63,504 bases of DNA from SZUA-230 sp964581095 (GCA_964581095.1 CAZONK010000001.1:1-63504); one strand, 5' to 3'; shown: positions 1-9,040, counted from the stretch's first letter. Notes: generated from the letters alone by a model not told the origin. Program-made: numbers and translations.

Positions 1-62
1 CGCATCGGAGTAGGTATCAGATTTCAGGTCTCAAAATCAACGAATCAAATTTGGATAATGGC

Positions 63-1457
63 CTAAATCCTGGTAACACGTGGCTGCATTTCTGTTAAAC
101 TGCCAATTTTAACAGGTTCACCTTTCTCAATGCTGTTCCTGGCTGCAATACCTATTAATATAGACATTGCCCCATCCCGGATTCCTGCTGCCCTGTCATA
201 TGGGTCCGGGATTCCAGGATTCCTGAATATTTTATCCTGCAACCGGCTATCTCCTCCCCCGTGCCCGCTCCTTTCCATTGAAACATCAATGATTTTATAA
301 TCTTCCCATAAATTATGGACTATGATCTGCTCAGGTTGAATATCGTCATTTCCCGATTGTTCCATCTCTTTTGTATGCAATTCGGCCTGGTCAGCGGATA
401 TATATTTGTGATAAGGGATATCAAGCATTGCTTCTATCCGGCCATCGGTACCATTTAATGCTACGCGCCATCCCTCAATAGGTGAGTACGTTGTAAGCGA
501 ATAATTCAATGATACGTTGTTTCGATATTTCACCTGCGCTGACATTTTATCATAAATATTTATCTCTTTTCGGTATAAACAATTATCCCGTATATACCCG
601 TCATACTTTTCATTATCAACATAGAGTTTCATGTAATGATCATTTGTGGTAATGTCCCAATAAAATTTGCATTCCTTCTTATGCGGGCATGTTCTGCAAT
701 TGTCGCCTTTGAAAGCACCATTTGATCCGTAGTGCTCCAGATCACCATACGCGAATACTTCTTCGGGGTCAGAATTTATCCACCAATTCAAAAGATCAAA
801 ATGATGCGTGGCTTTGTGAACCCACAGGGTTCCGCCTTCCTGTCTTAGTCCATGCCATCTCCTGAAATACGAGGCGCCATGATAGGTATTCAAATACCAG
901 TGAAAATCGACAGAAGTAAGCTTCCCAATAGTGTTTTCAGCCAGTAGTTCCTTGATCTTTGTTGCATAGGGGCTCCACCGGTAATTAAATCCAACAATCA
1001 GGCTTTTTTTAGATTTCCTCTCGGCATCAATGATTGCCTGGCATTTCCTTTCATCAATGGTAAGGGGTTTTTCGGTCAGCACATCACAATCCATTTCCAA
1101 TCCTTTTATTATAAACTCATGATGATTGGAATCCTTTGTGGTAACTATGATAAGATCGGGACCGGTCTTATTTATCATTTCTTCAAAATCTTCAAAAGTA
1201 GGACAACTTACTCCAATAAATTTTCGACCAAAATCAAGCCTGCCGGGGTTATTATCGCAAAGCCCTACGAATTCAATCAAATCGGAATAATTTTCAACCA
1301 GCCGTTTTCCCCAAAAGGAAATTCCCCTTACACCTGTACCCACCAGTACGACTTTTAGTTTATCGGGTTTCCCAAAATTGAAAGCACTGAGCGGTAACAC
1401 AGTACTTGCGGCTAACATACTAACAGATGATATGAATGCTCTTCTGGATGTTTTCAT
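63..1457 (-). CDS. Gfo/Idh/MocA-family oxidoreductase, Tat-exported
   Basis: Probable NAD(P)-dependent sugar or polyol oxidoreductase of 464 aa. The N-terminus has a twin-arginine motif (SRRAFIS, residues 4-10) followed by a hydrophobic stretch, which predicts Tat export to the periplasm. A Rossmann loop (VGTGVRG, about 39-45) and the family's EKP motif (129-131) mark the nucleotide-binding domain. The C-terminal half has the GGTLWVHKATHHFDL segment (about 208-222) typical of the family. C254, C257 and C263 form a CxxC-x5-C cluster inside an insertion, which could bind a metal (inference). The gene stands alone, downstream of a permease operon. The substrate cannot be told from sequence. Confidence 0.85.
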   Translation of the reverse strand: MKTSRRAFISSVSMLAASTVLPLSAFNFGKPDKLKVVLVGTGVRGISFWGKRLVENYSDLIEFVGLCDNNPGRLDFGRKFIGVSCPTFEDFEEMINKTGPDLIIVTTKDSNHHEFIIKGLEMDCDVLTEKPLTIDERKCQAIIDAERKSKKSLIVGFNYRWSPYATKIKELLAENTIGKLTSVDFHWYLNTYHGASYFRRWHGLRQEGGTLWVHKATHHFDLLNWWINSDPEEVFAYGDLEHYGSNGAFKGDNCRTCPHKKECKFYWDITTNDHYMKLYVDNEKYDGYIRDNCLYRKEINIYDKMSAQVKYRNNVSLNYSLTTYSPIEGWRVALNGTDGRIEAMLDIPYHKYISADQAELHTKEMEQSGNDDIQPEQIIVHNLWEDYKIIDVSMERSGHGGGDSRLQDKIFRNPGIPDPYDRAAGIRDGAMSILIGIAARNSIEKGEPVKIGSLTEMQPRVTRI

Positions 1458-1589
1458 AGTTGAAATCTCAAATTATTGTTAAACCTGAATTTACAAATTC
1501 TAAAGTACAACAGGGGTAAAAGTTAAGGATAGGTTATATAAAAAATGGTTAGGATTATTTAAACAATTAAAAATGCTTGCAGAATCCAT

Positions 1590-1644
1590 ATAAACTTAGT
1601 CATCCCTCAAACATTCAGTTGGATTGATCCTCGCTGCCCTGAAC
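1590..1644. repeat. 55-bp direct repeat, left of scaffold gap
   Basis: These 55 bases are identical to 1745-1799 on the other side of the N run. They correspond to the 3' end of the permease gene, including its stop codon. A repeat of exactly this length on both sides of a fixed-size gap looks like an assembler k-mer overlap, not biology. Confidence 0.9.
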
Positions 1645-1744
1645 NNNNNNNNNNNNNNNNNNNNNNNNNNNNNNNNNNNNNNNNNNNNNNNNNNNNNNNN
1701 NNNNNNNNNNNNNNNNNNNNNNNNNNNNNNNNNNNNNNNNNNNN
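1645..1744. other. Scaffold gap of 100 N
   Basis: Exactly 100 unknown bases. The same 55-mer flanks both edges, so the contigs probably overlap and the true gap is minus 55 bp. If collapsed, 1458-1589 would lie directly downstream of the permease stop codon. I see no gene in the sequenced part of 1458-1750 apart from the repeated permease end. Confidence 0.95.
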
Positions 1745-1799
1745 ATAAACTTAGTCATCCCTCAAACATTCAGTTGGATTGATCCTCGCTGCCCTGAAC
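1745..1799. repeat. 55-bp direct repeat, right of scaffold gap
   Basis: Second copy of the 55-mer found at 1590-1644. It contains the true 3' end of the permease gene (codons E-C-L-R-D-D then TAA, read on the minus strand). Confidence 0.9.
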
Positions 1800-4336
1800 G
1801 TTTGTAATCCAACAGTCAGCCAAACCATCAACAATACAATGAATCCTGTCCCCGCAAATATCCACCATTCCAATTCAATCCGATAGACGAATTCATTCAA
1901 CCAGTTTTTAGCAATTAAATAGCTTATCGGTAGGGCTATAAGAATAGCTGCCAGCCCCATTTTAGTGAAGTCGCCCGATAACAGACGTACGATGTTAAAT
2001 ACACTTGATCCCAGGATTTTACGGATCCCTATTTCTTTCAACCGTCTCTCGGCTGTAAAAGTAGCCAAGCCAAGGAGTCCCAGGCAGGATATGATAATGG
2101 CAATACCTCCGAAATACTTTGACAGTGTGCTGATGCGTTGCTCAGCCGCGTATTGAAACTGGTAGTCCTGATCGATAAACCGGTAATCAAAGGTAAATCC
2201 AGGATTATATTCTCTATAAAAATCCCCTATACCTTTTAGAGTCTTGCTTGTTTTATCTCTTCCAGCCTTGACCATCACCCTTTCGGTGTATTCCGGCGCG
2301 AGAATGAAAAATAACGGTTTCACCTCGGATCGAAATGACTCGTAATTGAAATTTTCAAATACTCCTATAATTTCGCAGTTATATGATCCGAAACTAATTG
2401 AATTCCCGACAGGATCTTCCATACCCATAGCCTCAATACCAGCCTTGTTGAATATGACCTGCATAGTGTCACCAAAATCTCTGGAAAAGCTACGGCCGGC
2501 AACAAACTTTAATCCCATCATTTCGGGTAGATCATAGTTTGCAGCTCGAACTGCAAATGGGATGCGTAACTCAGGGTCTTTCCCTTCCCAGTCAAGATTT
2601 GTGGTATTGCCTCCACCTACCATGCTTTCACTTGCACTTGAAGAATATTCTACTCCTGGAATTTGCCTTAATTCTGAAAGAAAAGTTTCGAGATTGTCCT
2701 TTATTTTTCCTTCAATATTAAAGTAGAATATGTTATCCCTGTTGTATCCAATGTTCTTGTTTTGTACATATTCGATTTGCATATAAATTACTGCTACTGA
2801 TGCAATAAAAATTACAGTAATAGCAAATTGAAATACGACCAATCCATTTCGTACCCAGAGTTCACCCAAACTACCCTTAATTTTTCCCTTTAGTATATCA
2901 ATCGGTTTGAAACCGGATAAGTAAATTGCCGGATAACTACCCGCAAGTAAGCCTGTTATCAGGGTGATACCCAATGATGTCAGTATCAAGTTGGAATCAA
3001 AAATGAGTGTAAGGTTTTTTCCAGTGATTTGATTAAACTGAGGTAACAAAAAGTAAACGATTAGTATTGCACACAGTAAGCCAAAAAATGCGATAATGAT
3101 TGATTCCAACAAATATTGAATGACAAGAGAATAACGAAATGCACCTACAGCTTTTTTGATCCCTACTTCTTTCATCCTGCGAGATGCCCTGGAAGTAGCC
3201 AGGTTCATGAAGTTGATACATGCAATCGCAAGTATAAAGATTGCGATCATCGAAAACAATCGCACATACTCAATCATTCCTCCACTCAGAATTCCGCTTT
3301 CATTCATATCATATAGGTAAGTCCTGGAATAGCGGGCCATAAAAAGTTTTCGGTGGGTGGATTCTGTCTTCGTACTGATGTAATCCGTAATATTTTCAGA
3401 AAACTTATTTGAATCCGAACCTTTTTTCAGCACCACATACGTAAATGGTCCGGCATTTTCCCATGAAAAAGCCTGGGGTTGCGTGTCTTTTAAAATATCA
3501 ACGGATAAAACCATATCAAATCGCATAGATGAATTGGAGGGTACATTTTCAACAATACCGGAAATGAAATACTCCGTTTCGTGTTGAAATTCCAGTGCCT
3601 TACCGATCAGATTATTTGTAGTTCCAAATAATCTGAGGGCAATTTCTTCTGAGATAACCACATGATTTTTATCTGCCAATACCCGGTCCGGATCTCCATG
3701 GATGAGGTTAAATGAAAACACATTAAAAAAATCTTTACCTGTATAAATTCCTCTTGCTTCTGTGATTTTATCTTTAACAGAAAGGGTAAATGGACTGTAC
3801 CAGAAAAAGGGAGTTACGACAGTTGCAAATTCTACCTCGGGCATTTCTTCTTTGAGCGATTCTGCCAGTAACCACGGAGTTGATCCGGTAACCCGAACAC
3901 TTCCTGTATGTTGCTGGCCTTCCATTAACTGAAAAAGATTGGAATCATTTTTATGAAAATTATCCATACTCAGTTCATCATTCACCCACAGGTAAATGAC
4001 CAGGGCACAAGCCAGACCGGAGGACAACCCAATCAGGTTAATAAAAAATGAGCTTTTATAACGTTTGAAATTTCTAAAACTGACCAATAAATTGTGTTGG
4101 AACATAGCTATAAAATTGTGATTTTGAATTCCTGAAAATGAACGAATAATACCCGGCCGGAAAAGCTTTAAGATATCCGCCATGAATAGCCATTTTGCTT
4201 TTTTGATTCCTTTTTCTTTCACGTTCTGATCAAAGAGTTCGATCAAATCCCCTTCGATATATTTTACCAGGTCCGGGTGGCAAAACCAGTGAAAGAGTCG
4301 GAGAAGGAATTGAGGTGGATAGTGTTTCTTATTCAT
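1751..4336 (-). CDS. MacB/FtsX-family ABC transporter permease
   Basis: Inner-membrane permease of 861 aa, 8 aa of soluble tail overlap aside a typical large Bacteroidota member. Residues 1-75 form the soluble prefix (RLFHWFCHPDLVKYIEGDL) found on PadR-linked permeases. TM1 follows near 97-117, then a large periplasmic MacB-type domain, three TM helices, a second periplasmic domain (TTNLDWEGKDP) and three C-terminal helices with the RRLKEIGIRKILG coupling motif. The family exports peptides or lipids, or transmits envelope signals, with a separate ATPase that is not encoded here. Its start overlaps the end of the upstream permease by 8 bp, so the two are translationally coupled. The 3' end abuts the scaffold gap but appears intact. 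Confidence 0.9.
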   Translation of the reverse strand: MNKKHYPPQFLLRLFHWFCHPDLVKYIEGDLIELFDQNVKEKGIKKAKWLFMADILKLFRPGIIRSFSGIQNHNFIAMFQHNLLVSFRNFKRYKSSFFINLIGLSSGLACALVIYLWVNDELSMDNFHKNDSNLFQLMEGQQHTGSVRVTGSTPWLLAESLKEEMPEVEFATVVTPFFWYSPFTLSVKDKITEARGIYTGKDFFNVFSFNLIHGDPDRVLADKNHVVISEEIALRLFGTTNNLIGKALEFQHETEYFISGIVENVPSNSSMRFDMVLSVDILKDTQPQAFSWENAGPFTYVVLKKGSDSNKFSENITDYISTKTESTHRKLFMARYSRTYLYDMNESGILSGGMIEYVRLFSMIAIFILAIACINFMNLATSRASRRMKEVGIKKAVGAFRYSLVIQYLLESIIIAFFGLLCAILIVYFLLPQFNQITGKNLTLIFDSNLILTSLGITLITGLLAGSYPAIYLSGFKPIDILKGKIKGSLGELWVRNGLVVFQFAITVIFIASVAVIYMQIEYVQNKNIGYNRDNIFYFNIEGKIKDNLETFLSELRQIPGVEYSSSASESMVGGGNTTNLDWEGKDPELRIPFAVRAANYDLPEMMGLKFVAGRSFSRDFGDTMQVIFNKAGIEAMGMEDPVGNSISFGSYNCEIIGVFENFNYESFRSEVKPLFFILAPEYTERVMVKAGRDKTSKTLKGIGDFYREYNPGFTFDYRFIDQDYQFQYAAEQRISTLSKYFGGIAIIISCLGLLGLATFTAERRLKEIGIRKILGSSVFNIVRLLSGDFTKMGLAAILIALPISYLIAKNWLNEFVYRIELEWWIFAGTGFIVLLMVWLTVGLQTFRAARINPTECLRDD

Positions 4337-6956
4337 CCCCCAGGCATTTAACAGGATTGGAAAAGGACACTTTTATCACCTGACTTCCAATGGTCATCAA
4401 CGATACTCCCAAGGCAACAAATGTTGCAACTACAAATAAAATCCAGTGTAAATCTATTCGATATGCAAAATTTTCCAGCCAATTATTCAATCCGAAAATA
4501 GATACAGGTATGGCAATGATGGAAGCAATGATCACAAGCCTTAAAAAATCTTTTGTTAAAAGACCCAATAGAGCAACAGGAGTTGCACCCAGAATTTTCC
4601 GGATACCCATTTCTTTAGTTCGGCTGGCGGTACTGAGGGAAGACAAGCCAAGCAATCCAAGGCAGGATAACAATACTGCAATGGACGCGAGGTACAGGAT
4701 AAGCTTCCCAAACCTATCTTCTGTATTATATTGTGCCTGATATGCCTGGTCGGCAAAATAGTAACTAAAGGGCCTCTTGGGACCCAACTTCATCCATTCC
4801 TCTTTCAAAATGGCAATTGTCTCGTTAATATTATGACTGGAAATGTCCAGTGTTATAAAGGTGAAACGTACAGGGTCTATTTGAATAGTCAATGGTTGTA
4901 TTATTTCTTTCAATGAATAAATATGGAAGTCCTTTACCACTCCCACAACTGTACCCCGCCATCTATTCCATTGTTCAAATTCCTTCCCAATGACTTCATT
5001 TAGATTCGAATAACCAAGCTCCCTGGCGGCAGTTTCATTCATGATCATGGCATTTTTAATATCTGATTGAAGATCTTTTTGAAATGCCCTGCCTGCCACA
5101 ACTTCAATCCTATATTGATCTAGAAAATCAAAATCAACCCAATACACATCAGCCTGGAAATTTTGGGTCTCACCCCCGGCTCCCTGAATTTTTGTATTAA
5201 ATCTACGATTGGTTTGCCCGGGTACACACGAAGACATACTTATCTGTTCTACACCAGGAATGGCCATCAACTGCTGCTTGACAAATTTCCCGTTTTCTTT
5301 AATATTTCGATCGAAATAGAAATCCAAAATGAGTTTTTGTTTCCTGTCATATCCAAGGTCCTTATTTAACATAAATTGGATTTGTTGGTAAACAACAATT
5401 GTGGAACTGATAAGAACAATGGAAATAAAAAATTGAGTTACTACCAACACTTTTCCCATGTTAAAGCCATGTAACCCCCCGGAAACAAATTTTCCTTTTA
5501 TTCCATTGATTGCGTTAAATCCCGAGAGAAAATATGCGGGATAAATGCCTGAAAATATGCCCAGGAAAAGTGTCAATACCAATAACCAGCCGAAGTGATG
5601 GGCATGATCAATAATATCTACGCTGATTTGTTTGCCAACTAGTATTTGAAAATACGGGGATATCAAAACAAATAATATTGCTGCAAATCCATAAGCAACA
5701 AATGAAAATAACAACGCATCCCATAAAAATTGAAATACAAGATGTCTTTTTTCTACGCCCAATACTTTTCGTATGCTAATTTCCTTCACCCTGTTTAGGG
5801 ACAGGGCTGTGGAAAGGTTTACAAAATTGAATCCTGCAATGAACAATACGAAAATGGCAATAATGGCCAGAATGTAGATGTTTTTGATATTTCCAGCCAC
5901 TGAAGACCCCGTACGCCACCCTCTCGGGTCTGCATGCAGATAAATACTTTTTAATGGCTCCAGGGACATCTCGTACCTGGATTCGCTTTGGTCAATGCGG
6001 TTGCTTACAAAATCGGTTAGTTTGGCATGTAATGAAGTGAGGTCCGGATATTCCTCAAGTAGCAAGTAGGTATAGCACCCGAACAATGTCCAATTCTTTT
6101 TAATTGAGGGGTTCCATACATCGGTCAGTAATGACATTGATAACAGTATATCTATCCTGAAATGTGAGTTTTGAGGCATATCCTTCATTACCCCGGTCAC
6201 ATAAACGGAAGTTGATCCGTCCAATATTATTTGCTCGCCAATACAATTGGTAGACCCAAAATATTTGATTGCTGCACTCTCAGATAGGACAACACTATAT
6301 GGTGTATCAAATACTTTATTTGGATTACCTGTTAGCAAAGGCAATGTAAACAAAGAAAAAAGAGAAGCATCGGTATAAGCCACATCTTCCCTGGTATAAT
6401 TATCCAGGCTGGATTGCACAATCATGTAGTCTAAAAACACCTGCGTAAACCCGGTTATTTCCGGAAAAGATTCAGCCATGGCCGGAGCCATGGGAATGGA
6501 AGAACTTTGAAGCTTAGTGCCTGATGCAGTTTTTACATCTGTAACCAGTCGATAAATGTTGTCGGCCTTCTCGTTATACGCATCATAGCTCAATTCAAAA
6601 TCCACATATATCAAAGCAAAAAAGCAAACCAATAATCCAATGGTCAATCCTACAAGATTAATGAATGTCAAAGATTTATGTTTTTGCAGATATCTAAAGG
6701 TGATTTTCATATGATTCTTAAACAAACCGAAATGGTTTAACCTAAGCGTTCCACCTACCGGCCGGATAATGGATGGCCTGAAAAGTTTCAATACATCCCA
6801 GGCAAATAACCACTTTGCTTTTTTTAGCCCTTCTCTTTTTACATTTTCGTCAAAAAGTTCAATCAAATCCCCTTCGATATATTTTAACAATTCCGGATGG
6901 CAAAACCATCGGAAGAACAGAACAGGAATTTTTGGAGGTGAGGGCTTATCCTTCAT
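4329..6956 (-). CDS. MacB/FtsX-family ABC transporter permease
   Basis: Paralogue (875 aa) of the next permease in the operon. It has the same N-terminal prefix (LFFRWFCHPELLKYIEGDL), TM1 near 110-130, two periplasmic domains, and permease cores with the coupling motifs NRVKEISIRKVLG and SRTKEMGIRKILG. It begins 11 bp after the PadR regulator gene, so the order is regulator, permease 1, permease 2. The two permeases may form a heterodimer (inference). No ATP-binding subunit lies next to them, so the ATPase must be encoded elsewhere. Substrate unknown. Confidence 0.9.
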   Translation of the reverse strand: MKDKPSPPKIPVLFFRWFCHPELLKYIEGDLIELFDENVKREGLKKAKWLFAWDVLKLFRPSIIRPVGGTLRLNHFGLFKNHMKITFRYLQKHKSLTFINLVGLTIGLLVCFFALIYVDFELSYDAYNEKADNIYRLVTDVKTASGTKLQSSSIPMAPAMAESFPEITGFTQVFLDYMIVQSSLDNYTREDVAYTDASLFSLFTLPLLTGNPNKVFDTPYSVVLSESAAIKYFGSTNCIGEQIILDGSTSVYVTGVMKDMPQNSHFRIDILLSMSLLTDVWNPSIKKNWTLFGCYTYLLLEEYPDLTSLHAKLTDFVSNRIDQSESRYEMSLEPLKSIYLHADPRGWRTGSSVAGNIKNIYILAIIAIFVLFIAGFNFVNLSTALSLNRVKEISIRKVLGVEKRHLVFQFLWDALLFSFVAYGFAAILFVLISPYFQILVGKQISVDIIDHAHHFGWLLVLTLFLGIFSGIYPAYFLSGFNAINGIKGKFVSGGLHGFNMGKVLVVTQFFISIVLISSTIVVYQQIQFMLNKDLGYDRKQKLILDFYFDRNIKENGKFVKQQLMAIPGVEQISMSSCVPGQTNRRFNTKIQGAGGETQNFQADVYWVDFDFLDQYRIEVVAGRAFQKDLQSDIKNAMIMNETAARELGYSNLNEVIGKEFEQWNRWRGTVVGVVKDFHIYSLKEIIQPLTIQIDPVRFTFITLDISSHNINETIAILKEEWMKLGPKRPFSYYFADQAYQAQYNTEDRFGKLILYLASIAVLLSCLGLLGLSSLSTASRTKEMGIRKILGATPVALLGLLTKDFLRLVIIASIIAIPVSIFGLNNWLENFAYRIDLHWILFVVATFVALGVSLMTIGSQVIKVSFSNPVKCLGDE

Positions 6957-6967
6957 ATTAAGTTCTT

Positions 6968-7306
6968 TCAGGCGAATTTTAAATCAAGGGCAACTTTGGG
7001 AATTGCATCATACAGTTGGTTTCGCATTTCTTTTGTTTGTTCCATCACGTTTTTACCAACGGCAGTAATGACAAAATAGCGTTTTGGGCGGCCTCCACGT
7101 TCGCTGGTAGACTCCCCTTCACGGGATGACAGATAGCCCTTTTGTTCGAGTCTCTTCAAGGCAGATTGCAGTGCCCCAACACTTACCTTCCGTGCAAGGC
7201 GTGTTTCAATATCTTTTTTAATAGATACGCCATAAGCATCGCCATACAATACTCCAACAGTTAGCATCACGATTTCCTCAAATTCACCCAGTTGATATTT
7301 ACCCAT
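6968..7306 (-). CDS. PadR-family transcriptional regulator
   Basis: A 112-aa winged-helix repressor. Visible features are the N-terminal GEFEEIVMLTVGVL helix, the recognition region SVGALQSALKRLEQKGYL and the wing GGRPKRYFVITAVGK. PadR proteins usually repress their own operon and release DNA on ligand binding. It is the first gene of the operon with the two permeases (11-bp spacing). A pair of 18-bp direct repeats lies just upstream and is a likely operator. The start at 7306 is the only reasonable ATG that gives a full PadR domain. Confidence 0.92.
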   Translation of the reverse strand: MGKYQLGEFEEIVMLTVGVLYGDAYGVSIKKDIETRLARKVSVGALQSALKRLEQKGYLSSREGESTSERGGRPKRYFVITAVGKNVMEQTKEMRNQLYDAIPKVALDLKFA

Positions 7307-7312
7307 GGTTAT

Positions 7313-7373
7313 TTCCTAATTGTAGTATTGCAAATAAAGTCAAAAAATATGTAAATTCCTAATTGTAGTATTG
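7313..7373 (-). promoter_or_regulatory. Tandem 18-bp direct repeats, candidate PadR operator
   Basis: TTCCTAATTGTAGTATTG (plus strand) occurs at 7313-7330 and again, identically, at 7356-7373. The copies are offset by 43 bp, close to four helical turns, so bound proteins would sit on one face of the DNA. The proximal copy ends 7 bp before the padR start codon. Autoregulatory binding is an inference. Confidence 0.6.
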
Positions 7374-7397
7374 TGATTCTAACTACTGTAAATTACT

Positions 7398-7433
7398 TAA
7401 CCTGAGTTCGATATAAAATTCGAACTCACGTTA
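7398..7433. repeat. REP-like hairpin
   Basis: Inverted repeat with 9-bp arms (TGAGTTCGA at 7403-7411, TCGAACTCA at 7420-7428) and an 8-nt loop. It extends by TAAC/GTTA with one mismatch to 7398 and 7433. No T-run follows, so it is not a clear intrinsic terminator. It sits between the padR promoter region and the end of the converging AAA ATPase gene. Confidence 0.55.
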
Positions 7434-7504
7434 CTTAAGACCTCCTGTCTAATGGTCAATGCAGCTATAAATAAAAGACTCCGGGTGGGATGTGGGATGA
7501 GGGA

Positions 7505-8689
7505 TTAGTCATCTAATTTCTGTAGCAAATTCATTATTTCTGTCAATGAAATAGCAGTTATGCCTTTTGCAATAGGGAAGCGATTCTCCCCGGAATAAAC
7601 CAAAAATCGATCTGTGGCTTCTATGTCTTCACATCCAAGATGAAATCCTTTAGATACTTTTGGGGAAAGCGATCTTTTAATTTCTATCGCTATTTTTATT
7701 CGTTGACTGTGTTCTATAATAAAATCTATTTCTGCTCCTGCAGAAGTTCTATAAAACCAACAAGTTGCTCTTGCAGGAATACACGAAATAAGGTTTTCGA
7801 TTACGAACCCTTCCCAACTCGTCCCAATAACAGGATGGCCCATCAGGTCATCGATATTAGAAATATTTAGTAATGCATGCGTGAGACCACTATCTCTGAT
7901 ATAGACTTTCGGGGTTTTGACGAGGCGCTTTCCGACATTTCCGGACCACGGGCGTAAAGTACGGATAAGAAGCAAGTCCTCCAGTAAATCGATATATCGT
8001 TTTGCTGTAGGCGCAGCCACATCCAGGTTCGCACCTAGTTTTGCTATATTCACCTGTGTACCTTGATTGTGTCCCAGCATCGTCCATAATCTCCTCAAAG
8101 TTGTAGCTGGTATTCTTGGCCCCATTTGAGGTATGTCACGTTCTAAATATGTACTGATAAAGTTGTTCCGCCATCTCAGGCTGGCCTGGTCACTTTTCGC
8201 CAATACACTATCAGGAAATCCTCCCCTAAGCCACAATTGATAAGAGGTGATTTTTGATTCCTTATTAATTTCGATTAGGTTCAATCCGGACAATTCTACA
8301 TAAGCGATCCTACCGGCAAGGCTTTCCGATGATTGCCTAATCAAATCCAATGAAGCAGAGCCCAATATAAGGAATTGACCTGTATTATAGCCTTTTCGTC
8401 GATTACGATCAATTACACCTCTTAAAATTGAGAACAATTCGGGTACTCGCTGAATTTCATCCAGGATAACAAGTTTACCTGTGTGCAATTCGAAAAATTG
8501 CTCTGGTTCATCCAGTTTGGATAAGTCAGAAGGGGACTCCAAATCCAAATATATTGCTTCCGAAGCTAAATGTCCTGTCAATTCGAGTGCCAGCGTAGTT
8601 TTACCAATTTGCCTTGGGCCCAGAATGGCAACTGCTGAAAATTCTGTTAATAATTGGAAGATCTCATCCTGTATATGCCGCTTAATCAT
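7505..8689 (-). CDS. Orphan AAA ATPase with DUF4143 domain
   Basis: Protein of 394 aa. Walker A is GPRQIGKT (24-31) and Walker B VILDEIQR (74-81), followed by GSASLDLIRQSSESLAGR, a sensor/arginine-finger segment. A winged-helix-like middle leads into the DUF4143 region, where E298 (WEGFVIE), D322 (AEIDFII) and E336-I-K338 line up as a PD-(D/E)XK-type core. The family is very common in Bacteroidota and archaea, and its function is not established. The gene is monocistronic and lies in an accessory patch. A second member lies at 31978-33153. An inverted repeat overlaps the start codon. Family assignment is strong; nuclease activity is only an inference. Confidence 0.9.
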   Translation of the reverse strand: MIKRHIQDEIFQLLTEFSAVAILGPRQIGKTTLALELTGHLASEAIYLDLESPSDLSKLDEPEQFFELHTGKLVILDEIQRVPELFSILRGVIDRNRRKGYNTGQFLILGSASLDLIRQSSESLAGRIAYVELSGLNLIEINKESKITSYQLWLRGGFPDSVLAKSDQASLRWRNNFISTYLERDIPQMGPRIPATTLRRLWTMLGHNQGTQVNIAKLGANLDVAAPTAKRYIDLLEDLLLIRTLRPWSGNVGKRLVKTPKVYIRDSGLTHALLNISNIDDLMGHPVIGTSWEGFVIENLISCIPARATCWFYRTSAGAEIDFIIEHSQRIKIAIEIKRSLSPKVSKGFHLGCEDIEATDRFLVYSGENRFPIAKGITAISLTEIMNLLQKLDD

Positions 8690-8728
8690 CCTTGCAATAA
8701 TAACATTATTTGTTTGATTTGCAAGGTA
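8688..8728 (-). promoter_or_regulatory. 41-bp inverted repeat over the ATPase start codon
   Basis: Read on the minus strand: TACCTTGCAA, 21 bp, TTGCAAGGAT. The inner 8 bp of each arm (CCTTGCAA / TTGCAAGG, plus-strand 8690-8697 and 8719-8726) are perfect complements. The final AT of the proximal arm is the first two bases of the ATG. Arm length, the 21-bp spacer and the outer TACC match the repeats upstream of the paralogue at 31978. No second copy is visible at the 53-bp period used there. A bound protein would block transcription or translation initiation. Confidence 0.65.
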
Positions 8729-8754
8729 TAATTTATTGATATTTTAATTCTTCT

Positions 8755-9040
8755 ATTTCCTTGAAAAATCTCAACCTTCTTTTATTACCCAACCTATTGT
8801 CTTGCCAAATTCATTGGAAATACGAAGTGTTACAAATTCATCCTGCATACCAGGATCTTTACCATTCCAGTCAAGTCCACTATTTGTAACCCCCATGTTC
8901 GTAATTGGTGATTCCGATTTGGAGACTTCGAATACTACTCCGGTTTGTAACAGATCATTTCGGAATGTTTCGAAATGTTTGTTGATATCTTCACTTTTAA
9001 TTGGTACAGGTATAATTAAAAAAAAGATTTTTAATTTTTT
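8755..9040 (-). pseudogene. Fragment of a MacB/FtsX-family permease
   Basis: The minus strand translates to a periplasmic-domain piece that includes HFETFRNDLLQTG, TNSGLDWNGKDP and SNEFGKTIGWVIKEG, colinear with the second periplasmic domain of the permeases at 1751-6956 (compare TTNLDWEGKDP). The expected EGRDFSR motif reads EG-stop-DFSR because the arginine codon position is TGA, which a single CGA-to-TGA change would explain. Similarity ends soon after, within about 30 bp of the inverted repeat of the AAA ATPase gene. No TM regions remain at either side. This is a decayed remnant, probably of a former third permease. Confidence 0.75.

Noticed and set aside
1590..1799. True duplication of the permease gene end
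   Set aside because: The repeat is exactly as long as a common assembly k-mer and flanks a 100-N placeholder.
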